From assembly GCA_002730735.1 (NCBI GenBank), contig PCAU01000003.1, positions 13,728-77,727 on the forward strand: 64,000 nt of DNA, read 5' to 3'. Made by a program: the position numbers and the translations under genes. Positions 59,445-64,000 of this stretch are shown in pieces (position 1 is the stretch's first letter; each line of letters starts with the position of its first letter). The stretch comes from Acidobacteriota bacterium (lineage in GTDB: Bacteria > Acidobacteriota > Vicinamibacteria > Vicinamibacterales > UBA823). Under the pieces are notes generated by a model, which worked only from the letters and a program-made list of their open reading frames with translations, made no database searches and had not been told where the DNA came from.

Positions 59445-61580
59445 ATGTACAGGCGTGAGTTAACGATCGGCGGCAAGACACTTTCAATCGAAACAGGAAA
59501 ACTAGCTAAGCAGGCAGATGGTTCCGCCATCGTGCGCTACGGTGACACCGTTGTTATCGTTACCGCCTGTTGCGCGAGTACAGAACGTGAAGGGATCGAT
59601 TTTCTTCCGCTGACGGTAGATTATCGAGAGTACGCCTACGCTTCTGGGCGAATCCCAGGTGGATTCTTCAAGCGAGAAGCCAGGCCGTCAGAGAAAGAAG
59701 TGCTGACCAGCCGAGTCATTGACCGTCCCCTTCGGCCGTTGTTTCCTGCGGGTTGGAGACGGGAGACCCAGGTCATCGCATTCGTCTTGTCATCCGACGG
59801 TGAAAATGATTCTGACGTGTTAGCTCTGACCGGTGCTTCAGCAGCATTGTCATTTTCCCGCATCCCCTTTGAAAACACGATCGCGTCAGTGCGCGTTGGT
59901 CTAGTGAATAACGAATTTGTCATCAATCCAAACTATGATCAGCGTGCGAAGAGCAAACTCGATCTCGTGGTGGCTGGTAGTGACAAGGCCCTCGTGATGG
60001 TAGAAGCTGGAGCTTTGGAGGTTTCGGAGGACGAAATTGTCCAAGCTCTAGAAGCGGGACATAACGCCATCAGACAAATCGTAGAGCAGATTGACGCAAT
60101 GGCCAGCGAGATCGGTAAACCCAAACTAGCAGCTTCACCTGCACCATTGGTGCCGGAGTTACAGCAGGAGATCGAGAGTCAGGTGCTTAGCCCTCTCACC
60201 GAAGCAATGCGGGTAAAGGACAAGATCGAGAACTACGAGCAGGTGGACCGCGTACTAAACGACCTTTTGGAATCGATACCAGAGGACGACGCAAACAAAC
60301 GTGCTGACGCCAAACGGATTTTTGAGCTACTGAATGAACAGGTGCTACGTGCCGAAATTCTTGAACGGAATAAGCGTCTCGATGGCCGAACCTTCGATGA
60401 GATTCGGACGATTTGGACCGAGGTCGGCACACTACCTCGGACACACGGCTCCGCCGTCTTTACGCGAGGTGAAACACAGGCCCTGGTGACGACGACGCTC
60501 GGCACAGCTGATGACCAGCAAAAGATCGAATCGCTAGCCGGTGAGTCCTATCGGCGCTTCATGTTGCACTATAACTTTCCACCGTTTTCGGTCGGCGAGG
60601 TTAAGTTTCTGCGTGGCCCAGGCCGGCGGGAAATCGGACATGGGGCCCTCGCTGAACGCGCGTTGGCACCGATGATCCCGGACGAGGATAAGTTTCCATA
60701 CACTATCCGTGTGGTCTCAGACATTCTGGAGTCGAACGGTTCATCGTCGATGGCTACCGTCTGTGGAGGCTCACTCAGTCTTATGGATGCTGGTGTTCCA
60801 CTGCGTTCACCGGTAGCGGGCGTAGCAATGGGTCTCATCATGGATGAGGAGAGCGGCCGTTACGCAATTTTGAGTGACATAGCTGGAGCAGAGGATCACT
60901 ACGGTGACATGGATTTCAAGGTCACGGGCACGACCGATGGGATTACCGCGCTCCAGATGGACATTAAGGTCACTGGCATTACGACAGAAATCATGCGCGA
61001 GGCACTCGAACAAGCCCGAACTGGGCGACTTCACATTCTCAATAAGATGGCAGAAACACTCAGTGTTTCACGGGAAGACACCTCTACGTTTGCCCCGCGG
61101 ATCGTTACAATCAAGATCCCCACTGATAAAATCCGAGATGTCATTGGACCCGGTGGAAAGATGATCCGCAGCATCATCGAGCGCACTGGTGTCAAGATCG
61201 ATGTCGAAGATGATGGACAGATTAACGTGGCGTCGAGCGACGAGACAGCGGCACAGAAAGCAATCGATATCATTCAGGAACTTACGGCGAGCCCTGAACT
61301 TAACAAGATTTATGTAGGTAAAGTCCAACGAATCACTGATTTTGGAGCGTTTGTAGAAATAATGCCAAACATTGACGGGCTACTCCACATATCAGAGATC
61401 GCGCTCCATCGAGTGAAAGATGTGCGTGATGAACTGAAAGACGGTGAACAGGTGAGGGTTAAAGTGATCAACATTGATCCCTCAGGCAAAGTTAGACTTA
61501 GCCGAAAAGTACTTTTACAAGAAGGCAGCGATGGCGACGCTGGGGGGTCGTCGAAGCCACAGTCAGTGAAAAAGGCCTGA
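59445..61580 (+). CDS. pnp: Polynucleotide phosphorylase
   Basis: 711 residues: first RNase PH domain (about 10-230, YGDTVVIVTACCASTEREGIDFLPLTVDYREYAYA), all-alpha linker (235-320), second RNase PH domain (320-545, RTHGSAVFTRGETQALVTTTLGTADDQQ; SDIAGAEDHYGDMDFKVTGT), KH domain (about 555-615, TIKIPTDKIRDVIGPGGKMIRSIIERTG) and S1 domain (620-690, VGKVQRITDFGAFVEIMPNIDGLLHISEI). It degrades RNA phosphorolytically and works with RNase E-like enzymes in the cytoplasm. Last gene of the operon; no strong terminator follows. Confidence 0.97.
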   Translation: MYRRELTIGGKTLSIETGKLAKQADGSAIVRYGDTVVIVTACCASTEREGIDFLPLTVDYREYAYASGRIPGGFFKREARPSEKEVLTSRVIDRPLRPLFPAGWRRETQVIAFVLSSDGENDSDVLALTGASAALSFSRIPFENTIASVRVGLVNNEFVINPNYDQRAKSKLDLVVAGSDKALVMVEAGALEVSEDEIVQALEAGHNAIRQIVEQIDAMASEIGKPKLAASPAPLVPELQQEIESQVLSPLTEAMRVKDKIENYEQVDRVLNDLLESIPEDDANKRADAKRIFELLNEQVLRAEILERNKRLDGRTFDEIRTIWTEVGTLPRTHGSAVFTRGETQALVTTTLGTADDQQKIESLAGESYRRFMLHYNFPPFSVGEVKFLRGPGRREIGHGALAERALAPMIPDEDKFPYTIRVVSDILESNGSSSMATVCGGSLSLMDAGVPLRSPVAGVAMGLIMDEESGRYAILSDIAGAEDHYGDMDFKVTGTTDGITALQMDIKVTGITTEIMREALEQARTGRLHILNKMAETLSVSREDTSTFAPRIVTIKIPTDKIRDVIGPGGKMIRSIIERTGVKIDVEDDGQINVASSDETAAQKAIDIIQELTASPELNKIYVGKVQRITDFGAFVEIMPNIDGLLHISEIALHRVKDVRDELKDGEQVRVKVINIDPSGKVRLSRKVLLQEGSDGDAGGSSKPQSVKKA

Positions 61581-61645
61581 CGATCCGTCTCCCCTCTCCA
61601 TCCTAGAAGACCATTTCAGCGTTGCCCTTCTTGCAAGAAGCTCCC

Positions 61646-62749
61646 CTAGGCTTGGGTTAGAGTTCCTGCTGCTGCTATCCGCTCATGAACAGGCGGATGG
61701 GCGTAACACAAGAATGCTAACCAGCGGGATGGCCGTTCAGCGAGGTGTTCTTCACCAATGCGTCGAATCACCGAAACAAAGGCTTCTGGACTCTTGGTCA
61801 CTTCGAGTGCGAACCGGTCGGCCCGTCGTTCCTGTTGTCGAGACACAAAGTTGGCAAATGGCACCATCGCAAGTGCAACTGTGCCTCCAGTGAGAATCAC
61901 GAGTGGGAGCCCAGCCGGATCACTTGGGCCAAGTAGACCGAGTGATGGTCCAAGCACAACCAGCGCTCGTGATGACGCGTAGCAGCCGACCATAATCATT
62001 ACAAGGTCCATCAATAGCCCTTTCCATATATCCGCATGCAAATGATGTGCAAGCTCGTGTGCGAGCACAATCTCAATTTCACCGTCGGAATAGTCTCTGA
62101 CCAGTGTTTCGGACAGAAGAATACGTCGGCTCTGCCCTGCTCCAACGAGCGCCGCATTGGAACGCTGTGACCCGTTTCCCATGCGATACTGGTAAACCTT
62201 AATCTCGGCTGCGCCAGCGCGGGCTGCCAAACGCTCAAGACGCAAACCCAATTGCGGCCTAACTACCGGCGTAACAGTCGTAAACCAAGGCAACACAAGT
62301 GGGCCGACTTTCACCAAGAGCATCACGACTAATCCAAAGCCAGCACCAACGATGATCCACCAACCGGACGGCCAAGCCCAAATGGCCGCATACATCACTA
62401 CCGCTCCAGCTGGGCCAAAACTAAGCAGCACGGCTGTACCCTTTAAATACTCTTGCACTGCGCCACCCGACGATGCCATTGCAGGACGGTACCGCCACTC
62501 TAGCCTTCCAAGATAGACTCGGAAAGGCAAAGTTATTACTTCGTGGCACAAGGCGATACACAGGGCAAAGAGCCCAACACCGGAAAGCCAAGCTATGTCA
62601 ATTGGTGTAGCTGGCACTACAAAATCACGAAGAGCCTTCGATGCTCCTGTCAGAAGCATCAACGTAAACAGCAGGCCTGTTAACCCAACTACCGACGACA
62701 GCGCCCTACGCCTGAGCCTATGATAGCGGGTGGCCTTGTCTTCATTCAC
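61646..62749 (-). CDS. M48-family membrane metalloprotease (Ste24-like)
   Basis: 367 residues with about five to six membrane helices. An N-terminal M48_N-like region is followed by the zinc motif HELAHH (His231, Glu232, His235) and the third-ligand segment QQERRADRFAL. The C-terminal ERPSRWLAFLCYAHPPVHERI is typical of Ste24/CAAX-type proteases. It should cleave membrane or envelope proteins, with the active site facing the cytoplasm or membrane interior. It stands alone between pnp and smc, converging with pnp. Confidence 0.92.
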   Translation of the reverse strand: MNEDKATRYHRLRRRALSSVVGLTGLLFTLMLLTGASKALRDFVVPATPIDIAWLSGVGLFALCIALCHEVITLPFRVYLGRLEWRYRPAMASSGGAVQEYLKGTAVLLSFGPAGAVVMYAAIWAWPSGWWIIVGAGFGLVVMLLVKVGPLVLPWFTTVTPVVRPQLGLRLERLAARAGAAEIKVYQYRMGNGSQRSNAALVGAGQSRRILLSETLVRDYSDGEIEIVLAHELAHHLHADIWKGLLMDLVMIMVGCYASSRALVVLGPSLGLLGPSDPAGLPLVILTGGTVALAMVPFANFVSRQQERRADRFALEVTKSPEAFVSVIRRIGEEHLAERPSRWLAFLCYAHPPVHERIAAAGTLTQA

Positions 62750-62874
62750 GGCTTCTTGAACATGCGGGAGCAGCAGGGCCGGTGCAAGAATGCCTTACCG
62801 GCCGTAAACCGAACCACCGAGCACACCAGGAATTCGACTGAGCTTCGCCTGAACCAAAGCGAAGGACCACTAAC

Positions 62875-64000
62875 TCAGTTAAACTGGACGGAAATCAACT
62901 TGGATACTCCGGGTTCTTCCATCGTAATACCGTACAGTCGATCCGCATGCTCCATCGTCTTTCTGTTGTGAGTGATGAGCACGAACTGAGTCTCGTCAAC
63001 CATCTCACGCAACATCTCAATAAACCGACCAATGTTGACATCATCAAGCGGCGCATCGATCTCATCCAGTAGACAAAACGGACTTGGCCGGTACTTAAAA
63101 ATTGCAAACATAAATGCCATCGCCGAAAGAGCCTTCTCGCCACCAGAAAGTAACTGCACACTTTGAAGCCGCTTACCGGGTGGCTGTGCGATGATTTCGA
63201 TACCACTCTCTAGTAAATCAGCCTCGTCGAGAAGGACCAAACCTGCCTTGCCACCACCGAATAGTGTGGAGAACGTCTTCTGATAGTGCATGTTGATCGC
63301 GTCAAATGCAGCACGGAAACGTTCTCTCGTCGTCTTATTGATACGTCGGATTGCTTCTGCCGTCGCGGCAATCGAATCGACCAAGTCCTTGCGTTGCGTA
63401 GTCAGAAAGTCGTGGCGGGTATCCAGTTCGTCAAACTGCTCGATCGCCATCATATTGACGGCGCCCAACTGTTCGATTTTTCCCTTTAGCCCGGCGATCA
63501 CGTCCTCTGTCGTGACAGGAACACTAGTGTCAGTCGTTTCTGCACTGTCACTGCCGACTTCATGCCCGTAATCGTCTTCACTAACCTCAGCGACCGCACC
63601 GGCAGGAGGCAACTGTGCAAAGCCGTCGTCAGGCATAACCTCACCATCAGCTTCAAGCTGCTCAACCTCGTTAATGACTGAATCTAGATCGACCTGCAAT
63701 GTCTCCAAACACGAAGTCGCCAGATGCGAGAGCTCTGCCTGAGCAGTCGCCTGTGATACCTCAAATTTACTTAAGCGATCCCGAACCTCCTCGAGCGTCT
63801 CGCGTGCCGATCGAATGGTCACATCTTCTGTCTCAACATGGCCTCTCAACTCGACTAGAAGGTCGTCGGCTGTTCGCACCTGCCCCCTGATGCTCTCCAG
63901 CTCCCGAACTCCATCATCGAGAGAGCGCTCTGATTCAATGATCTTCGCTTGCAATAACTGTTTCCGACTGTTTGCGCGGGACAGGTCGTCTCGACTACTC
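62875..64000 (-). CDS. smc: Chromosome partition protein SMC (C-terminal part, 5' end outside the window)
   Basis: 375 residues visible; the frame is still open at the right edge. The N-terminal visible part is coiled coil, then LKGKIEQLGAVNMMAIEQFDELDTRHDFL, and the C-terminal ATPase half with PPGKRLQSVQLLSGGEKALSAMAFMFAIFKYRPSPFCLLDEIDAPLDDVN (signature and Walker B) and FVLITHNRKTMEHADRLYGITMEEPG. It forms the SMC-ScpAB condensin. An acidic, low-complexity stretch (about 50 residues, 63505-63654) interrupts the coiled coil just before the head. Confidence 0.95.
   Translation of the reverse strand, partial: SSRDDLSRANSRKQLLQAKIIESERSLDDGVRELESIRGQVRTADDLLVELRGHVETEDVTIRSARETLEEVRDRLSKFEVSQATAQAELSHLATSCLETLQVDLDSVINEVEQLEADGEVMPDDGFAQLPPAGAVAEVSEDDYGHEVGSDSAETTDTSVPVTTEDVIAGLKGKIEQLGAVNMMAIEQFDELDTRHDFLTTQRKDLVDSIAATAEAIRRINKTTRERFRAAFDAINMHYQKTFSTLFGGGKAGLVLLDEADLLESGIEIIAQPPGKRLQSVQLLSGGEKALSAMAFMFAIFKYRPSPFCLLDEIDAPLDDVNIGRFIEMLREMVDETQFVLITHNRKTMEHADRLYGITMEEPGVSKLISVQFN

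Noticed and set aside
61629-61642. Perfect palindrome CTTCTTGCAAGAAG between pnp and the M48 gene
   Set aside because: Stem too short with no loop and no T run, so not a terminator; may be chance.

Overview
The window looks like chromosomal DNA from a free-living, aerobic-type Gram-negative bacterium, most likely an Acidobacteriota member (Vicinamibacteria-like). The pointers are an Oar-like TonB-dependent receptor with an N-terminal carboxypeptidase-regulatory domain, secreted carboxypeptidase-regulatory/TPR proteins, a VWFA-related protein of the acidobacterial type, many Tat or Sec exported enzymes, and a broken copy of a gene ending in the FQCCWTN motif that I associate with this group. 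The assignment is inference, since no rRNA is present. I see no tRNA, CRISPR array, transposase, phage gene or helix-turn-helix regulator in the window.

Region 1-15 kb holds small clusters of exported enzymes. On the minus strand lie a PQQ-type propeller (cut by the left edge), a Tat-exported sarcosine-oxidase-like flavoenzyme and a Tat-exported MalY/PatB-like PLP enzyme. On the plus strand are tyrA, two cupins and an NHL-propeller lipoprotein. A minus-strand group MATE exporter - BNR propeller - TlpA thioredoxin follows, then a periplasmic DsrE-like protein and a diheme cytochrome c.

Region 13-28 kb is the most distinctive. It has three paralogous carboxypeptidase-regulatory/TPR proteins, a BON-domain protein, three gamma-glutamyltransferases (two on the minus strand, one divergent), a large TonB-dependent receptor, a membrane protein with 11-residue repeats, and a frameshifted gene relic. 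This suggests outer-membrane uptake and periplasmic processing of gamma-glutamyl compounds or peptides.

Region 28-45 kb has a HupE/UreJ-like membrane protein, a DsbD-N-like lipoprotein, Hsp20, an esterase, a small c-type cytochrome, a quinone-reductase-like MDR enzyme, a Tat-exported SelA-like PLP protein, a P1 aminopeptidase, a threonine-dehydratase-like enzyme, a VWFA protein, an M24 peptidase, an HtrA protease and a MidA-type methyltransferase. Peptide and amino-acid turnover outside the cytoplasm recurs throughout.

Region 46-64 kb is housekeeping. CYTH phosphatase - sugar nucleotidyltransferase - AmgK-like kinase overlap one another and resemble a cell-wall sugar recycling operon. Then come asnS, rimO and the classic rimP-nusA-infB-DUF503-rbfA-nrnA-truB-rpsO-pnp translation/RNA operon, with an attenuator-like hairpin before rimP and a structured leader before rpsO. 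An M48 protease and the C-terminal part of SMC close the window on the minus strand.

Several genes have a -10-like box 5-7 nt before the start codon and no Shine-Dalgarno sequence, suggesting leaderless transcripts. Many starts were moved inward from the longest open frame on the basis of signal peptides or ribosome-binding sites; the reason is given in each entry.
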